DNA from: Paracoccaceae bacterium
GTDB taxonomy: Bacteria > Pseudomonadota > Alphaproteobacteria > Rhodobacterales > Rhodobacteraceae
Direction: 5' to 3'
NCBI GenBank assembly: GCA_947504705.1
Contig: CANNIA010000001.1
Coordinates: 170,604 to 234,603, forward strand
DNA: 64,000 bases
A program made the position numbers and the translations under genes. A model generated the notes under the pieces. It did no database searches. It was not told where the DNA came from and was given only the letters and a program-made list of their open reading frames with translations. Shown one piece after another: positions 25,922 through 34,968 of the stretch (position 1 is its first letter; every line of letters begins with the position of its first letter).

Positions 25922-28823
25922 GGAGCTTCTCCCCCTCGGGGTCATGGAAGACCGGATGACAGACTTCGCAGATCACATCGATGCCGCGCAGATGGTCGAC
26001 AAGGCGGATCTTTTCGCCATGCCGGGCGTGCCCGTCTTTCAGGAAGCCAAGGCCGAGCCATGCCCCCATCACCGGCGACCAGCAGATCGAGGTGACATAG
26101 CCCTGATCGGTCTCGCGGTGAATCTCGGCACCGGGGCGGAACAGATGCGCGCCGGCCGAAATCGGGGCGGCGGCTTTCAGGCCGACAAGCTGCTCACGGT
26201 CCGGCCCCCAAAGACCGGGGCGGGTGGCGGCGGTCTTGCCGATGCAGTCTTTCTTGGCGGAAACCATCTTTTCCATGCCGATGTCATGGGCGCTTACCCT
26301 GCCATGAATTTCGGAATGGGTGATGAAGCCCTTTTCGATCCGAAGGACGTTCAGCGCCTCCATCCCGTAAGGCCCGCCGCCAAGGGTTTCTGCCCGGGCG
26401 AGAAGGTCGCGGAACAAAGCCTCGCCATAGCGGGTGGGGATGGCGAGTTCATAGCCCTCTTCCCCACTGAACGAGATGCGGAACAGACGCCCGTCAACCC
26501 CGCCGATCCGCACCGGGGCTGTGCCCATGAAGGGCAGGTCAACCGGGGTTTCCAGGAAGGAATTGACCAGCGCGCGGGCTTTCGGTCCGGCAACGGCAAA
26601 CTGCGCCCAGCTTTCAGTGACGCTTATAAAGCGCACTTCCCAATCGGCGCAGAAGGCCTGATGCACAAAGTCCATATGCCGCATCACCAGACCCGCCGCA
26701 GCGGTGGTGGTGGTCATCAGGAAATGGTTTTCGCCAAGCCGTGCCGTGGTGCCATCGTCCAGCACCAGCCCGTCTTCGCGCAGCATCAGGCCATAGCGGA
26801 CGCGGCCTTCGGGCAGGTTGCTGAACGTGTTGGTGTAAAGGAAATCAAGGAAACGCGCCGCATCCTTGCCCTGAACGTCGATCTTGCCCAGGGTCGAGAC
26901 ATCGGCGATGCCGACCGACTGGCGCACCATCATGACCTCACGGTCGCAAGCTTCGCGCCAGGTCTTTTCATTGGGCTTCGGGAAGTAGCTTGGGCGATAC
27001 CAAAGCCCCGCCTCGATCATCGGGGCATGACGGTCGCGGCTGGCCTGATCGCTGGTCAGAAAGCGTTGCGGCGCAAAGCCCATGCCCCGACCCCCGGCCC
27101 CCATGGCCGCAATCGACACCGGCACATAGGGCGGGCGGAAGGTTGTGGTCCCGGTTTCAGGAATGCCGCGCCCGGTGGCATCGGCCAGAACTGCCAGTGC
27201 TGCGACGTTGGAATTCTTGCCCTGATCGGGGGCCATGCCTTGGGTCGTGTAGCGCTTCATATGCTCGACGGAACGATAGCCTTCCTGTGCGGCCTGCTTC
27301 ACGTCCTTGGTCGTGACATCATTGGCAAAGTCGAGCCAAGCGCGGCCTTTGCCTTCCACGGTCCACAGCGCCTGCAGTTTATAGGGCGCATCCTCGGCCT
27401 CTGGAAGGTCGGCCTTTGCTTTGCGGCCCAAGGCTTCCAGCATCTTCAAGGCGGCAGCCTGACCAGTGGCCAAGGCCCCGTGGGTCGACATCGTGCCGTT
27501 GGCAGCACCTACCGCGACCAGACCGGGCACTGCGCCTTCGGTGGGAACAAAGGCGGCAAGCTCTTCGCTCCACTTGGGGCGGCCGTTCATGTGGCAGGTC
27601 AGGTGGATCGTCGGGTTCCAGCCGCCGGACATGGCCAGACAGTCGGTCTCGATCTCGAAGGTCTCCGAGCCTTTCCGGACTGTTACACCCGAAAGGCTCA
27701 GACGGCCACGGGTGCCGATGATCTCGGCCCCGGCGTGGACGGGGAAATCCTCTACGCTGAACGCATCGGGGCGCGGGTCGATGATCGCGGCCACTTGGAT
27801 GCCCGAGGCGATAAGGTCGCGGGCCGTGGCGCGGGCGGCATCGGTGTTGGTGAAGAGGGTAACCCGCTTGCCAGGGCTGACGCCATAGCGGTTCAGGTAG
27901 GTACGGACGGCAGAAGCCATCATGATGCCGGGGCGGTCATTGTCGGGGAAGGCGATGGGGCGTTCCAAGGCTCCGGCTGCCAGCACGGCATGGGGGGCCA
28001 CGATCCGCCAGAAGCATTCGCGCGGCAGGTTCGGGCGGGCGGGTTTGTGCAGACCGACCCGCTCCAACGCGCCATAGGTGCCGTTGTCATAGGCCCCGGT
28101 GATGGCGGTGCGCAGCATGATCCGGACATTCGGCATCGACTGAAGTTCGGCCACAGTCGCCGCCACCCACTCGACAGCGGACAGCCCGCCGATAGTGCCG
28201 CCTTCCGACAAAAGCCGCCCGCCAAGGTCATGGCTTTCCTCGGCCAGGATCACATCGGCACCAGCACGACCCGCCGTCAGCGCGGCCATCAGGCCCGCGG
28301 GGCCAGAGCCGATGACCAGCACGTCGCAGAAGGCGAAGGCCTTCTCATAGGTGCCCTCATCATGCTTGCCCGAGAGGCTGCCCAGACCAGCAGCGCGGCG
28401 GATGATGGGTTCGTAAAGCCCCTCCCAAAAGGCGCGCGGCCACATGAAGGTTTTGTAGTAGAAACCGGCGCTTAGGAAGGGCGCGAGGTAGTCGTTGATC
28501 GCCAGCAGGTCGAACCGCAAGGACCCCAGCCGGTTCTGGCTTTGCGTCACCAGCCCCTCGAACACCTCTTGCACCGTCGCGCGGACGTTCGGGGTCTGGT
28601 TCTTTGCGCCCAGCACCTCGACCATGGCGTTCGGTTCTTCCGAGCCCGCCGTCAGCACGCCACGCGGGCGGTGATACTTGAACGACCGCCCGACCAGTTT
28701 GACATCGTTCGCCAGCAGTGCCGAGGCCAGCGTGTCGCCCTTGTAGCCAGCATATTCGCGGCCATCGAAACGGAAGCGGACCGGTTTCGTGCGGTCAATG
28801 AGACCCTTGCCCTCGATCCTCAT
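25914..28823 (-). CDS. soxA: Sarcosine oxidase alpha subunit
   Basis: A 969-aa alpha subunit. N-terminal 2Fe-2S-ferredoxin-like region (about 15-100), then an FAD/NAD-binding domain with VLVIGSGPAGLMAALTAGRAGADV near 170, and a C-terminal GcvT-like THF-binding domain from about 600 (VGIADVSTLGKIDVQGKDAA near 660). It binds NAD+ and takes part in channelling the one-carbon unit to THF. Length is standard. Its start overlaps the soxD stop by ATGA. Confidence 0.96.
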   Translation of the reverse strand: MRIEGKGLIDRTKPVRFRFDGREYAGYKGDTLASALLANDVKLVGRSFKYHRPRGVLTAGSEEPNAMVEVLGAKNQTPNVRATVQEVFEGLVTQSQNRLGSLRFDLLAINDYLAPFLSAGFYYKTFMWPRAFWEGLYEPIIRRAAGLGSLSGKHDEGTYEKAFAFCDVLVIGSGPAGLMAALTAGRAGADVILAEESHDLGGRLLSEGGTIGGLSAVEWVAATVAELQSMPNVRIMLRTAITGAYDNGTYGALERVGLHKPARPNLPRECFWRIVAPHAVLAAGALERPIAFPDNDRPGIMMASAVRTYLNRYGVSPGKRVTLFTNTDAARATARDLIASGIQVAAIIDPRPDAFSVEDFPVHAGAEIIGTRGRLSLSGVTVRKGSETFEIETDCLAMSGGWNPTIHLTCHMNGRPKWSEELAAFVPTEGAVPGLVAVGAANGTMSTHGALATGQAAALKMLEALGRKAKADLPEAEDAPYKLQALWTVEGKGRAWLDFANDVTTKDVKQAAQEGYRSVEHMKRYTTQGMAPDQGKNSNVAALAVLADATGRGIPETGTTTFRPPYVPVSIAAMGAGGRGMGFAPQRFLTSDQASRDRHAPMIEAGLWYRPSYFPKPNEKTWREACDREVMMVRQSVGIADVSTLGKIDVQGKDAARFLDFLYTNTFSNLPEGRVRYGLMLREDGLVLDDGTTARLGENHFLMTTTTAAAGLVMRHMDFVHQAFCADWEVRFISVTESWAQFAVAGPKARALVNSFLETPVDLPFMGTAPVRIGGVDGRLFRISFSGEEGYELAIPTRYGEALFRDLLARAETLGGGPYGMEALNVLRIEKGFITHSEIHGRVSAHDIGMEKMVSAKKDCIGKTAATRPGLWGPDREQLVGLKAAAPISAGAHLFRPGAEIHRETDQGYVTSICWSPVMGAWLGLGFLKDGHARHGEKIRLVDHLRGIDVICEVCHPVFHDPEGEKLRA

Positions 28824-29236
28824 TTCGTACGCCCCGTCTTCTGGTCTGACTTTGGTTCCGCCTTTGCAGCGGCACTTGACGCCCGCTTGACTTCGGGCTT
28901 TGCGGCCTTGGCCCTGGGCTCTGGTGCTGGTTTAGGGTCCGGCGCTGCCTCGGCCTTTGGCGTCGGTATCGGCCCTGCTCCTCGATCTGTTACCAGCTCC
29001 ACCGCCGAAATCTCATGCGTCACGGTGTTGCGGGTGACCAAGAGCCACTGCGCGCAGCCCGCCTCGTGATACCAAAGATCCTTGGTCATCCCGGCCGGAT
29101 TGTCCCGCAGGTGCAGGTAGTTGTCCCACGCGTCGAGGGACGCATCCGCTGCGGGCCGGTCAAGGTAATCCTCGGCCCCGTAGTAGAAGAACTCTCGCCG
29201 GTCGCGTTCACCGCAAAGGGGGCATTTCAGGCGCAT
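28820..29236 (-). CDS. soxD: Sarcosine oxidase delta subunit with extended tail
   Basis: A 138-aa delta subunit. The zinc-binding N-terminus is MRLKCPLCGERDRREFFYYG, followed by WDNYLHLRDNPAG and WYHEAGCAQWLLVTRNT, which hold the remaining Cys/His ligands. Usual SoxD is near 95-110 residues; here the last 40 residues are an Ala/Pro/Lys-rich low-complexity tail (starting TPKAEAAPDPKPAPEPRAK). The tail is probably flexible. It is coupled to soxA by a four-base overlap. Confidence 0.93.
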   Translation of the reverse strand: MRLKCPLCGERDRREFFYYGAEDYLDRPAADASLDAWDNYLHLRDNPAGMTKDLWYHEAGCAQWLLVTRNTVTHEISAVELVTDRGAGPIPTPKAEAAPDPKPAPEPRAKAAKPEVKRASSAAAKAEPKSDQKTGRTK

Positions 29237-29247
29237 GTCTTTTCCCC

Positions 29248-30498
29248 TTAGTGCAAGTTGTGCTGCGACCCGGTGCCTTCTTCGTCCAGAAGGTGGCCGG
29301 TGGCGTATCGGTCAAGGCGGAACTTGGCGGCATATTCGTGGTGGGCGCCCGTCGCCATCAGATGCGCCATGCACCAGCCACTGGCGGGCACAGCCTTGAA
29401 CCCGCCGTAGTTCCAGCCGCAGTCAAGGAAAAGCCCGTCGATGTGGGTCTTGTCGATGATCGGGCTGCCATCCGGCGACATGTCCATGATTCCGCCCCAT
29501 GACCGCAGAACCTTGGCCCGGCCGATCATTGGCATCAGGGTCATGCCGGCCTCCATCACATGTTCCACCATCGGCAGGTTCCCGCGTGAGGCATAGCTCG
29601 CGTAGAAATCCAGGTCGCCGCCGAAGACCAAGCCGCCCTTGTCGGACTGGCTGATGTAGAAGTGCCCCATGCCGAAGCTGATGACCTGGTGGATCACTGG
29701 CTTCAGCCCCTCGGTCACAAATGCCTGCAAGATGTGGGATTCGATCGGCAGGCGCATCCCCGCCATCGCCGCGACTTGGGACGACCGCCCAGCGACGATA
29801 ATCCCGACCTTCTTCGCCCGGATCGCCCCTCGCGTGGTCTGGACGCCCTTGACCACACCGTTTTCGATGTCGATCCCGGTGACTTCGCAGTTCTGGATCA
29901 GGTCCACGCCGCGCTGGTCGGCCCCTCGCGCATAGCCCCAAGCCACCGCGTCATGCCGGGCGGAACCGCCCCGCGGATGCAAGAGCCCACCATAGATCGG
30001 GAAGCGAGTGTTTTCGAAATCCAGATAGGGCAGAAGTTCGCGCACGCCCTCACGGTCCAGCAGCACCGCGTCGTCACCCTGGTTGATCATCGCATTGCCG
30101 CGCCGCACCCAGTAATCGCGCTGGCCGTCGGAATGGAACAGGTTGATCAAGCCGCGCTGCGAATGCATCACGTTATAGTTGAGATCGGCCTCCATCCCCT
30201 CCCACAGCTTCATCGAGTGGCTGTAGAATTCGGTGTTGCCGGGGATCATATAGTTGGCGCGGACGATAGTGGTGTTGCGTCCCACGTTGCCCCCACCAAG
30301 ATAGCCCTTTTCCAGCACGGCGATATTGGTGATCCCGTGGTTCTTGGCCAGGTAATAGGCCGTGGAAAGCCCGTGGCCCCCACCACCAATGATGATCACA
30401 TCATAGTCCGCCTTGGGCGCAGGGTCGCGCCAGGCAGGGGACCAGCCCTTGTTGCCAAGAAGCCCCTCGGTGATGACTTTCAGACCTGAATAGCGCAT
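29248..30498 (-). CDS. soxB: Sarcosine oxidase beta subunit
   Basis: A 416-aa FAD/FMN-binding beta subunit. The Rossmann motif YDVIIIGGGGHGLSTAYYLA lies near 30-49; IINQGDDAVLLDREGV and the C-terminal DCGWNYGGFKAVPASG match the covalent-flavin family. It starts the operon soxB-soxD-soxA-soxG. The ATG at 30498 (MRYSGLKV) fits the family N-terminus; another ATG three codons upstream is possible. No folD or purU gene follows. Confidence 0.94.
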   Translation of the reverse strand: MRYSGLKVITEGLLGNKGWSPAWRDPAPKADYDVIIIGGGGHGLSTAYYLAKNHGITNIAVLEKGYLGGGNVGRNTTIVRANYMIPGNTEFYSHSMKLWEGMEADLNYNVMHSQRGLINLFHSDGQRDYWVRRGNAMINQGDDAVLLDREGVRELLPYLDFENTRFPIYGGLLHPRGGSARHDAVAWGYARGADQRGVDLIQNCEVTGIDIENGVVKGVQTTRGAIRAKKVGIIVAGRSSQVAAMAGMRLPIESHILQAFVTEGLKPVIHQVISFGMGHFYISQSDKGGLVFGGDLDFYASYASRGNLPMVEHVMEAGMTLMPMIGRAKVLRSWGGIMDMSPDGSPIIDKTHIDGLFLDCGWNYGGFKAVPASGWCMAHLMATGAHHEYAAKFRLDRYATGHLLDEEGTGSQHNLH

Positions 30499-30603
30499 CG
30501 ATTCCATTCCGTTCGCGGTTGCGAATGTTGAAGCCCTTTGCTGCGGAAGATGCAAGCCTGCTGCCGACGCGGATGCGGCAATGGCGACACATCCTGTCGC
30601 TTT

Positions 30604-31878
30604 TCAGTCAGCCCTTCCCGCGACCGGAGTCAGGCGCAGTTTTCCGATCCCGAAACCGATTTGGGTCCGACCAAAGCCGATCTTTGCCTGCAGAGCCGGA
30701 GAGAGCCGGAACTCAAGCACCGTAGCCGAGTCTGGTCGCAGGGGAATGACAGCCTCAAAGGCGGCTGACCAGCCCCAAAGGCTGCGCCGGAGTCCGGTCG
30801 GCCGGATTGTCTGGTCTTGGCCGTTGCAGCGCAGGTCCAGCGCAAGAAGGGCGGCGCGGTCAGGGTGAACCGCCCGAAAGCGCAGTCTGGCTGACCCCGC
30901 CAAGGTAAAAGGCAACAGCAGGCGCGGTCTGGGGTTCCGGGTCTGTAACCGGATCCCGAACAGAGGCCGGTTGCTCCAGTCCAACGCACAGTCTTCGCGG
31001 CGCTGGCGCAAGGTCGCCCCATTTCCCAATGGCAGCACCTTGGGTCGCAAGAGCCCCCGGCGTTTGGCATTGATCCGGGCGATCTCACCCTTGGCGCAGT
31101 GATCATAGCGCCGTCGGTATAGCGGCATGAAACTGCCCAGCCGCTTGGCGTCGTCTACGATGGCTGCGACACGGTCGGCATGGCCGGAGGTTGTCGTTGC
31201 GGCCAGCATCTCGGCCTGCTCGTCCGAAGCCTGTTGCACATAGCTTAGATAGCGGTCAGCCGAGGCGAACTTGTGGACAGTCACACCTCCGGTCGAGACA
31301 AAACGCATATCCGCCGCTGCGGCGCGCAGCAGGAAGTCTTCGTCCACGGGCGCCTGCAGATCCATGGGCATGCGCCAGGGGCCAAGGACGTCTGACACAG
31401 CCTTACGATGCGCGAATGAGCTTGGCGGGAAGAAATAGCGGTGCTTGGCACTGTCGTCCGAGAACATCCCCATCACAGCGCTGCCCGGAATACCGCCGGG
31501 CAAATGGTTGATCAGGCCCGAGACCGCAAAATCGGGGCGGCCCGTCTGGAAGCACCGCGCGAGGTTCTGCAGGTGGGTGGGCTCCCAAATGTCGTCATGG
31601 CCAAGATAAGCGATGAATTCGCCCCTTGCCGCTGCAATGCCCGCATTGTTCGGCGCGCTTTGGCTGCCGCAGCGGGTGGCAAGGTTGATCCAGCGGATGC
31701 GGGGGTCGGGCAGGCTGGTGACGACAGCCTCGGTCTCGTCCACGCAGGCATCGCCCACGACGATCAGCTCGAAATCCGGGAAGTCCTGCTGCAAGGCCGA
31801 CTGGATCGAGGGCAGGATATGCCGCCCCCGCCCCCAGGTCGCCATGATGACCGAGAAAACCGGCGGCCTTCCGGTCAT
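30604..31878 (-). CDS. Family 2 glycosyltransferase with C-terminal extension
   Basis: A 424-aa GT2 enzyme: FSVIMATWGRGRHI at the N-terminus, VVGDACVDET near 37, and the DXD-like GHDDIWEPTHL near 95-105. The GT-A domain occupies about 230 residues, followed by a further beta-rich region with no recognised family. It would transfer a sugar to a surface or exported glycan. It is translationally coupled to the upstream cupin gene (ATGA at 31875-31878). Confidence 0.8.
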   Translation of the reverse strand: MTGRPPVFSVIMATWGRGRHILPSIQSALQQDFPDFELIVVGDACVDETEAVVTSLPDPRIRWINLATRCGSQSAPNNAGIAAARGEFIAYLGHDDIWEPTHLQNLARCFQTGRPDFAVSGLINHLPGGIPGSAVMGMFSDDSAKHRYFFPPSSFAHRKAVSDVLGPWRMPMDLQAPVDEDFLLRAAAADMRFVSTGGVTVHKFASADRYLSYVQQASDEQAEMLAATTTSGHADRVAAIVDDAKRLGSFMPLYRRRYDHCAKGEIARINAKRRGLLRPKVLPLGNGATLRQRREDCALDWSNRPLFGIRLQTRNPRPRLLLPFTLAGSARLRFRAVHPDRAALLALDLRCNGQDQTIRPTGLRRSLWGWSAAFEAVIPLRPDSATVLEFRLSPALQAKIGFGRTQIGFGIGKLRLTPVAGRAD

Positions 31879-32399
31879 TCGAAACGGTAGGGAATGCCGG
31901 GATGGTCCACCGCTACGCGCGACTTGTCGGGGTTGGCCGGGTCATAGGCGCGGCTTGGCATGTTGACAAAGATCGCGTCGTTGTCGCCAAGGTTCTGCAC
32001 GGCATGCACGACAAAGGGCGGGATGGTCAGCAGGACCTTGTTCTCGGTCCCTGCTTCGATGACGTTCAGGGCCTGATAAGTCGGGCTTTCGGGGCGCAGG
32101 TCGTAAAGCACAATGCGCAGGCGTCCATTGGTATAGGCGAGCCTGTCGGACTGGCGCTTGTGATAGACCCAGGCCCGGATTGACCGGGCGGCGGCGGTGA
32201 CAAGATAGACGTGGGGGGTGCGGTAGGTTTCACCCAGCCGGTCCGACATCAGAACAGTCAGATCGCCCCGACCATCGGCATTGGTCGTCAGCCGCCGCAG
32301 CTCGACGCCCTGGATCTGGTTTTCGATCCGAAGCGCGACAAACTCCGTGCCTTTGGGGACCCAGGGTTTGTCATCGACGAAGTCCTCCAGACCAAGCAA
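31875..32399 (-). CDS. RmlC-like cupin (dTDP-4-dehydrorhamnose 3,5-epimerase family), TTG start
   Basis: A 174-aa protein of the sugar 3,5-epimerase cupin family: SDRLGETYRTPHVYLVTAAAR region, RAWVYHKRQSDRLAY, a conserved IPPFVVHAVQNLGD, and the C-terminal VDHPGIPYRF. I place the start at the TTG at 32399, because AGGAGG lies six bases upstream and the length then fits the family; the longer frame (TTG at 32507) gives 36 extra residues with no homology. It is coupled to the glycosyltransferase downstream, suggesting glycan-precursor synthesis. Confidence 0.78.
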   Translation of the reverse strand: MLGLEDFVDDKPWVPKGTEFVALRIENQIQGVELRRLTTNADGRGDLTVLMSDRLGETYRTPHVYLVTAAARSIRAWVYHKRQSDRLAYTNGRLRIVLYDLRPESPTYQALNVIEAGTENKVLLTIPPFVVHAVQNLGDNDAIFVNMPSRAYDPANPDKSRVAVDHPGIPYRFE

Positions 32400-32503
32400 T
32401 GCGAACCTCCTGAAAGCAGCGTGGTTGGCATAAAGGATACGATTGCAAATGCATTTGCGATAGCCCCAACCGCCGAAAAAGACCGCCCGCAGTCGGGTGA
32501 AAA

Positions 32504-32944
32504 TCAAGGCTGCAAACCCATGGCCTTGGCGATCATGTCGGCATCGGCTTCGGTGATCTCGAAGAACCCCCAGCGGAAGGGCTGGCCCCAGTTCACCCGG
32601 CCCGCCGTGAACGACAGAAGCGGCAGAAGTGGCGCAATCGGGGCCGCTTCGGCCTGATCCCAGACCACGTCACGACGATAGGGCGTGAAGCCCGCGCCCA
32701 TGACCCCCTGATAAACCTCGCCCTCGGCAATCCGGCCATGGGCGACAAAGGCCTGCAAACGGTCCTTGTCGCCGAAGACCATGGTCGGCGCATAATAGAT
32801 CAACCGATCCCCCGGCCGCACCCGCAACAGCGGTGCAGACTTGCCGTGGTTCACCTGGCAAAAGCCCTGCGACCGGCCGATGGCCACGTGATTGGCTGAA
32901 GCGACGGCGATCCAGGACTTGGGCGGGCGGGGTTTAATGGACAT
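32504..32944 (-). CDS. EVE-domain protein
   Basis: A 146-aa EVE-domain protein (PUA-like fold). Landmarks are [26 protein letters not shown] near 10-35, [10 protein letters not shown] near 45 and [10 protein letters not shown] near 125. EVE domains are thought to recognise modified bases in DNA or RNA and often accompany restriction or defence systems. No nuclease or methylase is nearby here, so it is probably a housekeeping member. It precedes the cupin gene on the same strand by about 100 bases. Confidence 0.85.
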   Translation of the reverse strand: MSIKPRPPKSWIAVASANHVAIGRSQGFCQVNHGKSAPLLRVRPGDRLIYYAPTMVFGDKDRLQAFVAHGRIAEGEVYQGVMGAGFTPYRRDVVWDQAEAAPIAPLLPLLSFTAGRVNWGQPFRWGFFEITEADADMIAKAMGLQP

Positions 32945-32957
32945 ACGTACCTCCGTT

Positions 32958-32986
32958 CAGGAGGGTGTCCTACGCTGGCCCTCCTG
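32958..32986 (-). terminator. Hairpin after gdhA
   Basis: The 8-bp stem CAGGAGGG pairs with CCCTCCTG over a 13-base loop, 24 bases after the gdhA stop. No U-run follows on the transcribed strand, so termination is likely partial, or factor-dependent. Confidence 0.45.
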
Positions 32987-33009
32987 ACAGAAACCGTCAG
33001 CAGCAATCC

Positions 33010-34455
33010 TTACAAGCCCTTCGACCGATAGGTCGCCGCCACCCGCCCGATCGAGACGATATAGGCCGCCACGCGCAGATCCTCGACATCCTGGCGGCCA
33101 TGCCAGACCTCGCGCATGGCCTGATAGGCGGTGCGCATGGTGTCGTCCAACCCCGAGCGGACCAGCGCCAATTCGTCCGAGCCTTGCAGGAAGCGTTCCT
33201 TGAACCCCTCGCCCAGTGACCAACCCAGCCCTTGGTCCGAGGACAGACGCTCCAGCTCTTCGACCAGAAGGCGGCTGCGGGCTTCTTCGGCGCGGCGCTG
33301 CATGCGGCCGAAACGGATGTGGCTTAGGTTCTTGACCCATTCGAAATAGCTGACCGTCACGCCGCCCGCGTTGGCATACATGTCGGGGATGATCACGCAG
33401 CCTTTCTGGCGCAGGATCTCGTCGGCGCCAAAGGTGATCGGCCCGTTCGCAGCCTCGATGATCAGAGGTGCCTTGATCCGGGCCGCGTTGCCCAGATGGA
33501 TCACGCCTTCCATCGCCGCCGGGATCAGGATGTCGCAGGCTTCTTCCAGCACCGCAGCCCCGTCGGCCAGGTGCTTGGCATGCGGATAGCCCGCCAAAAG
33601 CCCGTTATGGCCGTTCATCCACTGCCGCACGTCCTCGACGTTCAGGCCGTTCGGATCCAAAAGCGCCCCGTCCCGTTCGATCAGGGCGATGACCTTGCAG
33701 CCGTCTTCCTCGCTCAGGAACTTGGCCGCATGATAGCCCACGTTGCCAAGGCCCTGAACGATGACCCGCTTGCCATCGAGCGAGCCGGAAAGCCCTGCCT
33801 TGGCGATATCCTCGGGATGGCGGAAGAATTCCCGCAGCGCATATTGCACACCCCGCCCCGTCGCCTCGACCCGGCCCTGAATGCCGCCCGCATTGATCGG
33901 CTTGCCGGTCACGCAGGCGCGGCCGTTGATGTCGGTGGTGTTCATCCGCATGTACTGGTCGGCGATCCATGCCATTTCCCGCTCACCTGTGCCCATGTCG
34001 GGGGCGGGCACGTTCTGTGCCGGATGGATCAGGTCGCGCTTGATCAGCTCATAGGCGAAACGGCGGGTGATCTGTTCCAGCTCGTCCTCATCCCAGGCGC
34101 GGGGGTCGATGCAAAGCCCGCCTTTCGCGCCACCAAACGGGGTTTCGACCAAGGCGCATTTATAGGTCATCAGCGCGGCCAGTGCCTCGACCTCGTCCTG
34201 ATTGACGCCCAGCGAATAGCGGATGCCGCCCTTGACCGGCTCCATGTGTTCGGAATGCACGCTGCGATAGCCCGTAAATGTTTCGATCTTGCCGCGCAGA
34301 CGGACCCCAAAGCGGACCGTGTAAGTCGAGTTGCAGACGCGGATCTTCTGCTCCAACCCTGGGCTGAGGTCCATAAGCTTGGCCGCGCGGTCAAACATAA
34401 GGTCCACTGATTCACGAAAGCTAGGCTCGCCCTTGACTGCCGCAGATGTCGCCAT
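33010..34455 (-). CDS. Glutamate dehydrogenase family (Glu/Leu/Phe/Val)
   Basis: A 481-aa amino-acid dehydrogenase. The catalytic Lys is in TPFGGAKGGLCIDP near 120, with PAPDMGTGEREMAWI following. The Rossmann stretch GKRVIVQGLGNVGYHAAKFL is near 225 and AANGPIT near 340. It most likely deaminates glutamate with NAD(P)+, although the branched-chain option cannot be excluded. The start at 34455 (MATSAAVKG) has GGAG upstream; an in-frame ATG at 34470 is an alternative. Confidence 0.88.
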   Translation of the reverse strand: MATSAAVKGEPSFRESVDLMFDRAAKLMDLSPGLEQKIRVCNSTYTVRFGVRLRGKIETFTGYRSVHSEHMEPVKGGIRYSLGVNQDEVEALAALMTYKCALVETPFGGAKGGLCIDPRAWDEDELEQITRRFAYELIKRDLIHPAQNVPAPDMGTGEREMAWIADQYMRMNTTDINGRACVTGKPINAGGIQGRVEATGRGVQYALREFFRHPEDIAKAGLSGSLDGKRVIVQGLGNVGYHAAKFLSEEDGCKVIALIERDGALLDPNGLNVEDVRQWMNGHNGLLAGYPHAKHLADGAAVLEEACDILIPAAMEGVIHLGNAARIKAPLIIEAANGPITFGADEILRQKGCVIIPDMYANAGGVTVSYFEWVKNLSHIRFGRMQRRAEEARSRLLVEELERLSSDQGLGWSLGEGFKERFLQGSDELALVRSGLDDTMRTAYQAMREVWHGRQDVEDLRVAAYIVSIGRVAATYRSKGL

Positions 34456-34968
34456 TTTCCTGTTCTCCATTCGCCGACCTCAAGGACGGCTCTATCGGGC
34501 AAAGGGTATCCGCAATCGTTCTCGAGGGAACCGGAAATCTGCCGAACGGGGCGAATGCAGTTGGTGACATTGCCGCCTTTCCGGGCATATTCACCATAAG
34601 GGGCGCGTTGCAGTCAAATCCGGGGAGGCCTGGTCGCAGCGTGGAAGGCACCGATGTGTCCTCCGCGACCGGTAGGCAGCGGCTAGGTGGCCGACCGTCC
34701 ACCTCCTCACCAATCGGCGCATCTGGCCCCAAAGGGCCGACATCATGGCCGAATCAGTTGGGCAGTTTGTCTGCAGGAAAACCGAAAGGCGGCCCAACTT
34801 TGCCGCAATTATGGGGTGATTACGACGGCTGGTGAAAATATTGGTGGGCAAATGCCAAGATTCTGACGGCCAATGCAACAATGACCTTACTTCTTCCGGA
34901 AGTTGTGCGTAAATATAAAGGTCCCCGGCCTTGTCGGTCGGCTGCTGCCGTTTGTGACAGGTGATAAA
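34456..34968. other. 513-base divergent region between gdh and the Tad-type trio
   Basis: No credible gene. The region is less GC-biased than its flanks towards the right (several AT-rich patches around 34830-34920) and holds the promoters for both directions. GGCCCCAAAGGGCC near 34730 is a weak hairpin. No RNA gene recognised. Confidence 0.5.

Noticed and set aside
25761..28475. A 904-codon plus-strand frame opposite soxA
   Set aside because: An antisense frame of soxA; low complexity composition and no start context.
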